From Lachnospiraceae bacterium UBA3632 (GTDB lineage: Bacteria > Bacillota > Clostridia > Lachnospirales > Lachnospiraceae): 18,517 bases of DNA. Below, piece by piece: positions 7,275-15,592 of the stretch. The DNA lies in the NCBI GenBank assembly GCA_002373975.1, contig DFKZ01000124.1, positions 1 through 18,517 of the forward strand, written 5' to 3'. Position 1 is the stretch's first letter, and each line of letters starts with the position of its first letter. The notes under the pieces were generated by a model. It worked only from the letters and a program-made list of their open reading frames with translations, was not told where the DNA came from and did no database searches. A program made the position numbers and the translations under genes.

Positions 7275-9692
7275 GTTTTCTTTTACATACAGATTAACTC
7301 TGCTCTGGATGACTTTGGCTACATCATCTACTGATTTCTGACCCGAGAAGTAGCTCTCGATCTCTTCCTCGATGATGTTGTAGATCTCCTGATCACCGTT
7401 AATTCTGGGAGAAAGCTTTGCTTTTCCGAGGATCTCATAGAACAGATTGATCTCTTCCTGAGTAGCGTAATGGTACTCGTACGTACCTCCGTCTCCCCAG
7501 CCCACTGCGGAACCGGTCTTCTGACCTGCTTTTTCAAGCTCCTTGTCAAATATTTTCTTCAGTTCCTTACCATTGGCAGGGAAACCGTAATCATTGTCGC
7601 CTAAAGGCTGCGTAAGCACATATTCGATGAACTTCCATGCATCTTCCTTGTTAGCGGACTTACTGCATATAGCATATGCTCCGCTGGGCTCTATAAGCGA
7701 AGCCGATTCGCCGTTTATGCCGGGATAGCCTATGAAATTAGCCTTTCCGTTAAACAGGTAATCAGAGTATTCCTGTATGGACTCTATGTCGTAAAGGTAT
7801 GCAGGCTCGGCAAGGATCTGACCGCTTCCTATCTTCTCAATGGGAGAGGAACCGGATTCAACCGTATCCCAGTTATAATCTTCAGGATAAGATGCCGCAT
7901 ACTCAAGGATGGCTTTAAAATCATCCGTATCAAATCTGCACTCACCGGTTTCGGAATCCACAAAGTAATCCATATTGTTGAAAAGGCAGAGCTCAAGGAT
8001 TGACATTCTGTAAGAATAATCCGTGATAGCGCTGTTCGGATGAGATTTGTCAAATTCGATCATCTCTTTTACAGTCCAGCTTTTCTTATCACCGAATACA
8101 TCTTTATTGACTACCAGAGAGGTGAGTTCATAAGTCTTGGGAACAGCAATGATCTTTCCGTCTTTGCGATAGCAATTAAGAATGCTCTCGTTGTAATCCG
8201 AAAGATCAAGTACGGAGCTGCTCTCGATATAAGGAGTTATGTCCTCGACAACATTCTGCTTAACAAGATCTGTTAGTGAAAAGTCCGCCAGATTAACGAT
8301 ATCCGCATTATTTCCGTTCAGCAGATCGTTGATCATGGTGTTTCTTGCATCTTCTTCCGATGCATCTTCGTTTGACCAGTCATAATACTGCTTTACACTC
8401 ACATGATAGTCGGGGTTTTCCTTGTTGAATGATATTGCCGCATTCTTCAAGCGATAATCATCATAAAAAGTAGCTATCGTGATATTCTTTTTCTCGGCAA
8501 CTTCGCTGCGATTCTTCTTTGAGACCTTGGCAAACTCTCTGCCGTTACTCTGCCAGTCGTTGAGAGCCACAAGATAGTCCCCGCCTTCCGTTCCCAGCAC
8601 CATCATCACGTTGTCGCCCTGGATATCGACATCGGACCAGTTAAAAATGTCCTCATTTGTTCCCGCTTTCAGGTCAAATCTTTTAAGCGTATCATCGGTG
8701 GAAACAAGCAGATGGTCATTATCACCCTCTATGGTTCCTATGCAGCCCACGTAATTGATGTCGGAAAAACCTTCAATAGGTGCTCCGAAAGTTCCGTCTG
8801 TCAGATTCATCTCCGAGAATTTCTGTTCCCAGTTGGAATCATAAGTAAGTGCCAAAAGCCTTCCGTCCGGCATATTGATGGTTTCACTTATCTGATTGAC
8901 CTGAATAGGAAATACCTGTCCGATGACACCGTCTTCGCTGCAGGAAGCCATTCCAAACTGATTGCCCTGCTCATTGTATGAGGACGCCGTAATGGCTATA
9001 TTCCCTTTTCCGTCGGTGTAAACGCCCTGCAAATAAGAGTCGTCCGAATTTATGATGTCTTTGGGATCCACTTCATTTGCGGAAATAATGTTGAAGTCCT
9101 TATCAAAGATCACCAGATAATCTTTATTGAAATAGTTGTTATTATCCGGATTATCTTCGCTTATCTCACTTGCATATGCAGTTATGATCCCAACATATTT
9201 ATCTCCCGGAAGTGCCGATACACTGTTGGCGGTAATACCTGTGGCAAACTTCGCGGCATCAGATCCCTCGGGGATGAGCGCAGCGGCATCGATAACGCCG
9301 GCAGCCTTATCAAGAACGCTCACCTCATTTACTATCTTACCGGTTTCAAGATCATACTCCACATACGAAAGTGCAGCTACGCCATCACCGTTCTCTTCAT
9401 ATACCTGATGGCTTGTAAGAATATTATGCCCTCTGACAATGGGATTGTTGAAAGACAAATATTCGTTGTCATCACCTGAAAAGCCCTCAATCGGAATATA
9501 TTCGGCCACATATACATACTCCGAAAGGTTAGCGTCTGCGGTCTTTCCGTCTCCTCCTGTCTTTCCTTGCGCGCCTTCACCTTTTTGGGAACAGCCCGCC
9601 AGCATTCCTGCCGCAAGTACCGCCGTCATTGCTATCGCAGCAAATCTTTTTAACCCGTTTTTTGAACTGCCGGGTATTATTTTGTTTCTCAT
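7269..9692 (-). CDS. extracellular solute-binding lipoprotein with N-terminal beta-propeller-like region
   Basis: An 807-aa exported lipoprotein: a basic, hydrophobic signal ending in LAGC (Cys34), then a Gly/Lys-rich linker. Residues about 58-395 contain repeated strand-turn-strand units (for example DGKGNIAITAS, MPDGRLLALTYD, GGDYLVALNDW) that look like beta-propeller blades. Residues about 403-807 match family 1 solute-binding proteins: ITIATFYDDYRLKNAAISFN, ADIVNLADF, GKIIAVPKTYELTSLVVNKD, and EDAWKFIEYVL. These proteins normally capture sugars for ABC importers, but no permease or ATPase gene is near. At roughly twice the usual length, it may be a sensor partner of the histidine kinase encoded upstream rather than a transport component. 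AAAGGAG lies ten bases before the ATG. The last Met and the stop come from the inverted-repeat element. Confidence 0.88.
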   Translation of the reverse strand: MRNKIIPGSSKNGLKRFAAIAMTAVLAAGMLAGCSQKGEGAQGKTGGDGKTADANLSEYVYVAEYIPIEGFSGDDNEYLSFNNPIVRGHNILTSHQVYEENGDGVAALSYVEYDLETGKIVNEVSVLDKAAGVIDAAALIPEGSDAAKFATGITANSVSALPGDKYVGIITAYASEISEDNPDNNNYFNKDYLVIFDKDFNIISANEVDPKDIINSDDSYLQGVYTDGKGNIAITASSYNEQGNQFGMASCSEDGVIGQVFPIQVNQISETINMPDGRLLALTYDSNWEQKFSEMNLTDGTFGAPIEGFSDINYVGCIGTIEGDNDHLLVSTDDTLKRFDLKAGTNEDIFNWSDVDIQGDNVMMVLGTEGGDYLVALNDWQSNGREFAKVSKKNRSEVAEKKNITIATFYDDYRLKNAAISFNKENPDYHVSVKQYYDWSNEDASEEDARNTMINDLLNGNNADIVNLADFSLTDLVKQNVVEDITPYIESSSVLDLSDYNESILNCYRKDGKIIAVPKTYELTSLVVNKDVFGDKKSWTVKEMIEFDKSHPNSAITDYSYRMSILELCLFNNMDYFVDSETGECRFDTDDFKAILEYAASYPEDYNWDTVESGSSPIEKIGSGQILAEPAYLYDIESIQEYSDYLFNGKANFIGYPGINGESASLIEPSGAYAICSKSANKEDAWKFIEYVLTQPLGDNDYGFPANGKELKKIFDKELEKAGQKTGSAVGWGDGGTYEYHYATQEEINLFYEILGKAKLSPRINGDQEIYNIIEEEIESYFSGQKSVDDVAKVIQSRVNLYVKENM

Positions 9693-9719
9693 TACAACTA
9701 CACTCCTTTGCAGATCTTG

Positions 9720-9749
9720 TGACAGGTAAGGTGCATCAGTTTCCTGTCA
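9720..9749. repeat. inverted repeat in the leader of the solute-binding-protein gene
   Basis: TGACAGG (9720-9726) and CCTGTCA (9743-9749) form a 7-bp inverted repeat with a 16-base centre. It lies between the predicted promoter and the ribosome binding site, so it would form a hairpin in the mRNA leader. On the minus strand no T-run follows it, so it is not a terminator for the kinase gene. Confidence 0.45.
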
Positions 9750-9770
9750 ATTTTTTAACAACCATTGACA

Positions 9771-9818
9771 ATGATAGCACAATTTATACTCTTTGTATCA
9801 TATCTTATGAAATCTTAA
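9771..9818 (-). promoter_or_regulatory. promoter of the solute-binding-protein gene with candidate response-regulator site
   Basis: On the minus strand the extended -10 TGC-TATCAT (9771-9779) has no good -35 hexamer (GATACA at 9794-9799, 17-bp spacer). Directly upstream, at 9802-9818, lies TTAAGATTTCATAAGAT, a direct repeat with 10-bp spacing. A weak -35 with a tandem repeat next to it is the usual layout of promoters activated by OmpR/PhoB-type regulators. The neighbouring response regulator is the natural candidate. Confidence 0.5.
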
Positions 9819-9829
9819 TAAGCTTGGAT

Positions 9830-11770
9830 TTAATTCCCGGTTTTCGTTTGGTTTCCGTCTTCGGTGCCCCTGATCTTGCCAAATTCCAACGTTACTTTAA
9901 ACAGATCTCCGTCAATGGAAATGTCCATAGTTCCCTTCTGGAGTGTCACCAGATTTGATGCGATGGAAAGCCCGAGTCCGTTTCCTCCGTCGCCCTCTCT
10001 TGATACATCTCCTCTCACAAATCTCTTCATGAGTTCATCCGGGCTCATGTCAAGCTCCGATTCGGATGTATTTTTAAATATGATCCTGCACTTTTCCGCA
10101 TCCTCTTCCAGAGTGAGATATACTCTGGTCCCTTCAAGGGAATACTTGCAGATATTTCCCAGCAGATTGTCAAACACTCTCCACATTCTGCGGGGATCAG
10201 CCATGATCATGGCATTTGATTCCGTATTTTTGGTGATGACGGTAAGATTCTTTTTCTCCAGCCTCTCCTCATATTCTCCTGCCGACTGTGTAAGGAATGT
10301 GGCGGCAAGACATGGCTCTAAGTTGATTTCAAGCGCACCCGACTGGGCTTTTGATACTTCGATAAGGTCCTCTAAAAGGCGCTTTAATCTTTTGCTCTGT
10401 CTTCCGAGTACTTCCGCGTATTCATTTATTCTTTCATTGCTGCAGTCTTCTTTTACTATAAGATCGGCGTAATTAATGATCGAAGTAAGCGGAGTCTTAA
10501 TATCGTGTGACACGTTTGTAATAAGCGCTGCCTGCGTTTTTTCACTGGCGAATCTCTTTTCGTTGGATATTACAACTCCCTCTGAAATGGTATGTATATT
10601 TGCTGCATGTTTCTTGAAAACGGGAATCATGTATTTGGTATTCACATCTTCGGGGATGGTTCCGTTTGCAAGGTCTTCCGTCATCTTGTACATCTTATTG
10701 TATGAATAAGCAAGGTACATTATAAAGACAAATGCTGCGATTCCGGCCACGAAGAAAATAATCCATCCTGCAATATAATAATTGCTCAAGAAATATCTGT
10801 TTGAGAACCTTTTACTCATGAAGAATAAAAACCCTGTCCCGAGGCAGAATACAAGCGCCTGCCAGATAACCGGAATGTGAGCAAAAAGCCATCTGATTCC
10901 CTTGATGATATAGCGAAGGACCATCGTTCTCCAAACATATCCGGTCTTGATCCTGATTGCCAGACAGATCAGCCACAGAACAACAACCGTCTCGAATAAA
11001 AGCGGCGCTGCGATAATTGCAACCATCGCAATGATATCCGATATTTCGGATACCGCGAAGTATGTGCCGCCTACCAAAGCCATCAGGATAAGTCCGGTTA
11101 CAAGTATACTGATCTCAAATGGTATTTTAGATTCAAAACAGGGCTTGGGTTCATCATTTTTTCCGTTATATCCCGCGGTTACAAGCAGGAATATGAGCAG
11201 GAATACACATGCTATAAACGCAAACAATGCGATAAAATACACCGAATATCTGAGTGAATATACCATATTGGCCTGAAGGAAAATGTTTCTGTACGCATCT
11301 TCGTTTGAAAGATCATATCCAAGCGCTATTCTGCACTTATAATCCTTACCATAATACGTAATTGTATCCGTATATGAATAAAGTGAAGTATCGGTTACTT
11401 TTTCGTCTCCCCAGTTCCAGAGTATCTCACTGTCTTTTCCGTTGCGGGAGTAGTGCTCTCTTAATTCGGCATAAATGATATTTCCCTGTTTGGCAATCGC
11501 CTCCATCGCAGATTCATCGCCGTTCATATATCTCTCGGCCAGTTTCACTTCGTCTTCGCAGATCTGCTGATGCATGGCTTCACGTAGAATATCCTGAAAA
11601 CTCTGTGTGTAATAGTCATGATCAACTGCATATACCGCAATAATTGCGCATACCGGGATCACCAATGAGAGTAAAAGGCCTGCTATGAAGGCTCCGGTTT
11701 TTACCCAGATATTAGCTCCCTTTTTCTTTGTTTTTATCTTTTCGTTTTGAATTACTGTATTCTCTTCCAT
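9830..11770 (-). CDS. multi-pass membrane sensor histidine kinase
   Basis: A 646-aa two-component kinase. The N-terminus has a membrane segment at about 25-48 and an extracytoplasmic region at 49-176. Further hydrophobic segments follow at about 177-198, 218-240, 247-272, 302-318 and 331-355. A HAMP-like stretch (about 356-395) leads to the dimerisation helix with the H-box NVSHDIKTPLTSI (His422). The ATP-binding part shows the N-box (DNLLGNICKYS, 534-544) and the G-box (GDGGNGLGLSIAS, 593-605). It should autophosphorylate on His422 and pass phosphate to Asp52 of the regulator encoded 20 bp upstream. The ligand is unknown. The neighbouring surface solute-binding protein and galactanase make an extracellular sugar or a binding-protein complex plausible. 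The start has GAGGAG seven bases upstream. Confidence 0.93.
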   Translation of the reverse strand: MEENTVIQNEKIKTKKKGANIWVKTGAFIAGLLLSLVIPVCAIIAVYAVDHDYYTQSFQDILREAMHQQICEDEVKLAERYMNGDESAMEAIAKQGNIIYAELREHYSRNGKDSEILWNWGDEKVTDTSLYSYTDTITYYGKDYKCRIALGYDLSNEDAYRNIFLQANMVYSLRYSVYFIALFAFIACVFLLIFLLVTAGYNGKNDEPKPCFESKIPFEISILVTGLILMALVGGTYFAVSEISDIIAMVAIIAAPLLFETVVVLWLICLAIRIKTGYVWRTMVLRYIIKGIRWLFAHIPVIWQALVFCLGTGFLFFMSKRFSNRYFLSNYYIAGWIIFFVAGIAAFVFIMYLAYSYNKMYKMTEDLANGTIPEDVNTKYMIPVFKKHAANIHTISEGVVISNEKRFASEKTQAALITNVSHDIKTPLTSIINYADLIVKEDCSNERINEYAEVLGRQSKRLKRLLEDLIEVSKAQSGALEINLEPCLAATFLTQSAGEYEERLEKKNLTVITKNTESNAMIMADPRRMWRVFDNLLGNICKYSLEGTRVYLTLEEDAEKCRIIFKNTSESELDMSPDELMKRFVRGDVSREGDGGNGLGLSIASNLVTLQKGTMDISIDGDLFKVTLEFGKIRGTEDGNQTKTGN

Positions 11771-11790
11771 CTTAAAGCTCCTCGTATCAA

Positions 11791-12477
11791 CTATCCCTCT
11801 AGAATATAACCTCTTCCGAAAACAACCTTTATATACCTCGGATCGGCCGGGTCGATCTCAATCTTTTCCCTGATGTGCCTGATATGAACCGCGATAGTCT
11901 TATCTCCTGAGAGCGGCTCTTCATGCCAAACAGCCTTATATATCTCTGCAGGAGAAAATGTCTTTCCCTTGTTCATCATCAGGAATCTGAGAATCTCGAA
12001 TTCCTTGGGAGTAAGATTTGCGGCCTCTCCGTCTACAAAGATCTGTCTGCTGTCGTTGTTAAGCTCAAGTCCTCCGACAACAATGTGGTCTTTGTCAGCA
12101 ATATCGGAACCGAGCTTTGTGTATCTTCTGAGCATCGCTCCTACCCTGGCGATCACTTCCGCAGGATTAAAAGGCTTTGTAACATAATCATCTGCTCCCA
12201 CATTAAGCCCCAGCACTTTATCACTGTCCTCACTCTTGGCTGTAAGAAGAATGATGGGCGCATTGGAAAACTCTCTGATCTTTACCATGGCTTCGATACC
12301 GTCCATCACGGGCATCATGATGTCAAGAAGGATGAGGCTTATATCGTTATTCTTCACTGCCTCTACCGCTTCTTTTCCGTTATAGCATTCAAAAAGCTTA
12401 TAGTCCGGATTGGTAAGATAGATCTTCAATGCTCCCACGATATCTTTGTCGTCATCACAGATAAGTATGTTGTACAC
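11791..12477 (-). CDS. OmpR/PhoB-family response regulator
   Basis: A 228-aa DNA-binding response regulator. Residues 1-118 are a receiver domain: acidic pocket DDD (8-10), phospho-acceptor Asp52 (LILLDIMMPVMDG), Thr79 (LLTAK) and Lys101 (DYVTKPFNP). Residues about 128-228 are a winged-helix DNA-binding domain (LTPKEFEILRFL, recognition helix region KTIAVHIRHIREKIE, and GRGYIL at the end). The start is GTG at 12477 with AAGGAG seven bases upstream. It is the first gene of the two-gene operon with the kinase. Direct TTAAGA repeats upstream of its own promoter suggest autoregulation. Confidence 0.95.
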   Translation of the reverse strand: MYNILICDDDKDIVGALKIYLTNPDYKLFECYNGKEAVEAVKNNDISLILLDIMMPVMDGIEAMVKIREFSNAPIILLTAKSEDSDKVLGLNVGADDYVTKPFNPAEVIARVGAMLRRYTKLGSDIADKDHIVVGGLELNNDSRQIFVDGEAANLTPKEFEILRFLMMNKGKTFSPAEIYKAVWHEEPLSGDKTIAVHIRHIREKIEIDPADPRYIKVVFGRGYILEG

Positions 12478-12525
12478 TTCTCTACTCCTTGTTACTTTTT
12501 ACTTCTTTTTCGTTCTGGTTAACCA

Positions 12526-12567
12526 TTTAAAAACACGGTAAGCAATTTCGCATATCGCTTACCGTGT
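12526..12567 (-). terminator. intrinsic terminator after the AAA+ gene
   Basis: A perfect 11-bp stem, ACACGGTAAGC/GCTTACCGTGT, with a 13-base loop. On the minus strand it is followed by TTTTTAAATGG. It lies about 90 bp downstream of the AAA+ stop and just in front of the response-regulator gene. The -10 element of that gene (12569-12574) abuts its first arm. Confidence 0.8.
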
Positions 12568-12568
12568 C

Positions 12569-12629
12569 ATAATATCACAGTATGTGTTTAAGAAAAAAGT
12601 ATCAAACAGTTTAAGATTTGATTAAGATG
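12569..12629 (-). promoter_or_regulatory. promoter of the response-regulator operon with TTAAGA direct repeats
   Basis: On the minus strand TGA-TATTAT (12569-12577) is an extended -10 element with a T-rich -35 region. Upstream, at 12611-12629 on the plus strand, lies TTAAGATTTGATTAAGATG, a direct repeat of TTAAGAT with 11-bp spacing; a further inverted copy (ATCTTA) follows at about 12634-12639. The unit resembles the repeat at the solute-binding-protein promoter. Confidence 0.45.
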
Positions 12630-12657
12630 TTTAATCTTAGATTTTTGCCATCTCACT

Positions 12658-15534
12658 TCAGACTGTAAAGCCAAGCTGAACTCTTTTTTTACTTTTATCT
12701 TTCATATCAAGTTCATCAAGGGAAGGTATGTCTTCTGCCTCTAAGGTACTGACCAGTTTCTCGCCAATCTCTTCTTTCGGCACGGACACAAGCCTTTCGG
12801 CAAGATTCAGCTCGGCCTTTTCGATCATTTTGCGTACAAATCTTCCGTTTCCGAAATCATCCTTATCGGTGATCCTGTCAAAGATTTCTTCAATCTTTTT
12901 CTTAGCATCTTCCGTGACAGTATAGTGTTTTTTCGAAAGCATGAGTTTTGTAATACCAAGCAGTTCTTCCTTGGAATAATCGTCAAAATCCACAGTGAAA
13001 GCTATTCTTGATCTCATACCGGGATTTCTGTCTATAAACTCTTTCATGGGTTCCGGATAGCCTGCAAAGATAACGACTACTTTGTCTCTAAGGTTTTCCA
13101 TCTCCTGAACTATGGTACTTATAGCTTCGTCGCCAAAACTGTTCCTGGCATTATCCAAAAGGGAATATGCTTCGTCGATAAAGAGTACTCCGCCTTGAGC
13201 CTCCCGGAATTTTTCCCGCACCTTAGGGGCAGTTGATCCAACATGTTCTCCGATAAGGTCCGCTCTGCCTGCCTCGACAAATTTACCGAGATCCAGGATC
13301 TGCTCATCCTTCATGATCTCTGCAAAAAGCCTTGCCACGGTAGTCTTGGCTGTTCCGGGATTACCGGTAAATACCATATGCATGGAGGTCTTTTCTCTCT
13401 TTATGCCTTTATCCATACATATTTTATTAAGCTTCGCATTGGCAACAGCCTTGTGAATAATATCCTTTACCGAGTCTAAACCGATCATTTCATCAAGCTC
13501 TTTTCTTGCATCACCTTCTTTTCGCTCACTGACATCAGCTTTTTCGTCCGCGTTCTGCTTATCGTCAGGAGATTTAATGTCTTCTTTTTTCAAGGTAAAG
13601 AGTTCCGATCTTGTTATTGAGGACGGATCTTTCTTTTCAGACATCAGCCGTGAGGACTGGTTGATTATGGCCTGATCCAGAACATTCCTCACGTATCTTC
13701 CGTTTCCGAAATCTTCTATACAGCCGGCTTTTTTAAAAATGTACTTTGCCTCGTTTACGGCATCATCATCTATAGAAAACCCTCGCTGCTTTGCCATATA
13801 TTTGAAAATCTCCGTGAGCTCATCGGCATCATAATCAGGGAAATCCACCCAATGAGGTATCCTGCTTTTTAAGCCTTCGTTAAGCTTCAGGAATCTTTCC
13901 ATCTTTTTATTATACCCGGCCATGATCACTATTACTTCGTCCCTGTGATTTTCCATCTCCTGAATAAAAGTGGCTACGCATGTGGGATCATCCAGAGAAT
14001 AAGCTTCGTCGACAAATAAAACACCGCCTTTTGCCTCATCAAACTTATCACGTATTATATACGGCAAAGGTAAATTCAGATCCATACCGCCGGTCTCAAC
14101 AAATACACCGCTTGAAAGTACTCCTTTTTCTCTTGCTATCCCTGCAAACAGTTTAGCCACAGTTGTTTTAGCGGTTCCCGGATTACCCGCAAAGATCATA
14201 TGTAACGAACCGGATTCAAAGTCATTTTTATTGTATTTTCTTCTCATCAGTTCAACCTGATGGGAATCAAGTATACTGTCTATCTGCCTTTTAACTTTGC
14301 TAAGACCTATCAGATCCTGCAGCCTGTCGTAGGAAGATATGTTTTCGCCATCCCGGTCCATAATAAAGTTGTCTTCCGGAGCGAAATTGTACATACCCTG
14401 CATCTTTTTGTTGAGGCACCAGGGTTCAAATTTTTCAAATAATTCAAAAACATCGGTCTGCGAATAATCATCCCTTTGAAACTCTTTTATGAACTCCTTT
14501 GCATAAGATACATTTTCGGGATAATCCGACTCGTTAATTATGTTTTTCAGGTATTTTTCTGCAGCTTTTTTATCTCCTTTTCCTTCTTTCAGTTCTACGC
14601 ATATTGCATTTTTCCTTATTCCTGGCAATAGTTTATATGCAAACCCGGTATTGTTCTTTTCATAAGCAAAGACAAATACACATTTATTCTTATATTGCCG
14701 GAACATCTTGCCTATATACTTACTGTTCATTCCATAGGAGCTCGATCTGTATCCCAGTTTTTCTTTCAGATAGAAAACAACCATTCCTCCATAGCTGTTT
14801 TCTATCATATCTTCAAAAGTACTGTCCCTGCCGTAAAGGTTGGGGGCCATATCGGAAACTACATTTATCCTTTTTGTCGTTATGCGTCCGGCATTGTATA
14901 ATTCCAGAGCAAGAGCCTTTATCATTTCCGTCGCTGCGTTATAACTGCCCGCAGATACAAAATAATGGGCCATCACTCCGTTGTCAGCCTCTTTTATACT
15001 GTGCTCCCTGATGTTTAAAAGCTCCTTTTTCAGTGACTCATCGTATATGTCCATTATATCTGTCTTTTCTTTTGATATAAGTATCTCTGAGTACTCATAA
15101 GGAAGATCCTTTTTGTCATGCATTTTCATATAATAATACAGCCACAGCTTTGCATTATCGTATAACGACGAACTCCAGCGTTCCATATAATCGCGGCGCC
15201 TGCATTCTCCGATAGCTTCTATGTATTCCAACATAGTTATCTCGTATGGTTCCGATAACAGACCGTTGTATTCAAAACAGCTGTTTAATTGTTCTAAGAG
15301 CCCGCTGAGTGCAGCGTCATAGGAAACAGCCTGTTCATTAAATGAAAAAACAGCTAAAACCCTGTTTCCTTCCTCACGATATGCAACAAAGTTAACATCA
15401 TTACGGATTGAATTATATATATACCCGTTCATTCCGCTTATCGCATTGGAATAACCGTAATCCTTCAATCGGATTTTTTGAGTTTTTTCAATCTGATCCA
15501 TATCTGTCCTGAGGGTTAATGCATAATATCTCAT
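12658..15534 (-). CDS. large AAA+ ATPase of the CbxX/SpoVK type, two active and one apparently dead AAA+ module
   Basis: A 958-aa soluble protein. The region at about 405-630 is an AAA+ domain with Walker A GNPGTAKTT (450-458), Walker B GGVLFVDEAY (503-512, D509/E510) and an arginine in GLKSRI (R558). The region at about 680-920 is a second one with Walker A ending at K730, Walker B GGVLFIDEAY (781-790) and GMRSRI (839-844). Both are closest to the CbxX/SpoVK (RuBisCO-activase-like) clade, which remodels protein complexes. Residues about 185-340 align with the same fold in order but lack the nucleotide-binding residues: AGSYNAATE replaces Walker A and GGMVVFYL replaces Walker B. Residues 1-180 are unrecognised. 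AAAGGAG lies six bases before the ATG. It follows the region-4-like gene by 48 bp and is probably co-transcribed. Related ATPases occur in type VII secretion loci, but no such genes are visible here. Confidence 0.9.
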   Translation of the reverse strand: MRYYALTLRTDMDQIEKTQKIRLKDYGYSNAISGMNGYIYNSIRNDVNFVAYREEGNRVLAVFSFNEQAVSYDAALSGLLEQLNSCFEYNGLLSEPYEITMLEYIEAIGECRRRDYMERWSSSLYDNAKLWLYYYMKMHDKKDLPYEYSEILISKEKTDIMDIYDESLKKELLNIREHSIKEADNGVMAHYFVSAGSYNAATEMIKALALELYNAGRITTKRINVVSDMAPNLYGRDSTFEDMIENSYGGMVVFYLKEKLGYRSSSYGMNSKYIGKMFRQYKNKCVFVFAYEKNNTGFAYKLLPGIRKNAICVELKEGKGDKKAAEKYLKNIINESDYPENVSYAKEFIKEFQRDDYSQTDVFELFEKFEPWCLNKKMQGMYNFAPEDNFIMDRDGENISSYDRLQDLIGLSKVKRQIDSILDSHQVELMRRKYNKNDFESGSLHMIFAGNPGTAKTTVAKLFAGIAREKGVLSSGVFVETGGMDLNLPLPYIIRDKFDEAKGGVLFVDEAYSLDDPTCVATFIQEMENHRDEVIVIMAGYNKKMERFLKLNEGLKSRIPHWVDFPDYDADELTEIFKYMAKQRGFSIDDDAVNEAKYIFKKAGCIEDFGNGRYVRNVLDQAIINQSSRLMSEKKDPSSITRSELFTLKKEDIKSPDDKQNADEKADVSERKEGDARKELDEMIGLDSVKDIIHKAVANAKLNKICMDKGIKREKTSMHMVFTGNPGTAKTTVARLFAEIMKDEQILDLGKFVEAGRADLIGEHVGSTAPKVREKFREAQGGVLFIDEAYSLLDNARNSFGDEAISTIVQEMENLRDKVVVIFAGYPEPMKEFIDRNPGMRSRIAFTVDFDDYSKEELLGITKLMLSKKHYTVTEDAKKKIEEIFDRITDKDDFGNGRFVRKMIEKAELNLAERLVSVPKEEIGEKLVSTLEAEDIPSLDELDMKDKSKKRVQLGFTV

Positions 15535-15563
15535 TGTTTTCTCCTTTCAGCTTAACCTTCTTC

Positions 15564-15592
15564 CCCCTAAGGGGAGGGCGGTTTACACCGCC
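15564..15592 (-). repeat. two tandem hairpins between the region-4-like and AAA+ genes
   Basis: GGCGGT-TTAC-ACCGCC (15577-15592) contains the stop codon of the upstream gene in its loop. CCCC-TAA-GGGG (15564-15574) follows directly. No T-run follows on the minus strand, so neither is a standard terminator. They could stall or process the transcript and set the ratio of the two proteins. Confidence 0.5.

Noticed and set aside
9720..9749. Terminator of the histidine kinase gene
   Set aside because: The T-run lies on the plus-strand side only; on the transcribed strand no U-tract follows, and the hairpin lies downstream of the next promoter.
9864..10472. 202-codon plus-strand open frame opposite the histidine kinase
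   Set aside because: It is antisense to the conserved H-box and ATP-binding region, is Ser/Phe-rich as expected of a shadow frame, and has no start signal.
11923..12522. 199-codon plus-strand open frame opposite the response regulator
   Set aside because: It mirrors the highly conserved receiver and winged-helix sequence; nothing supports its translation.
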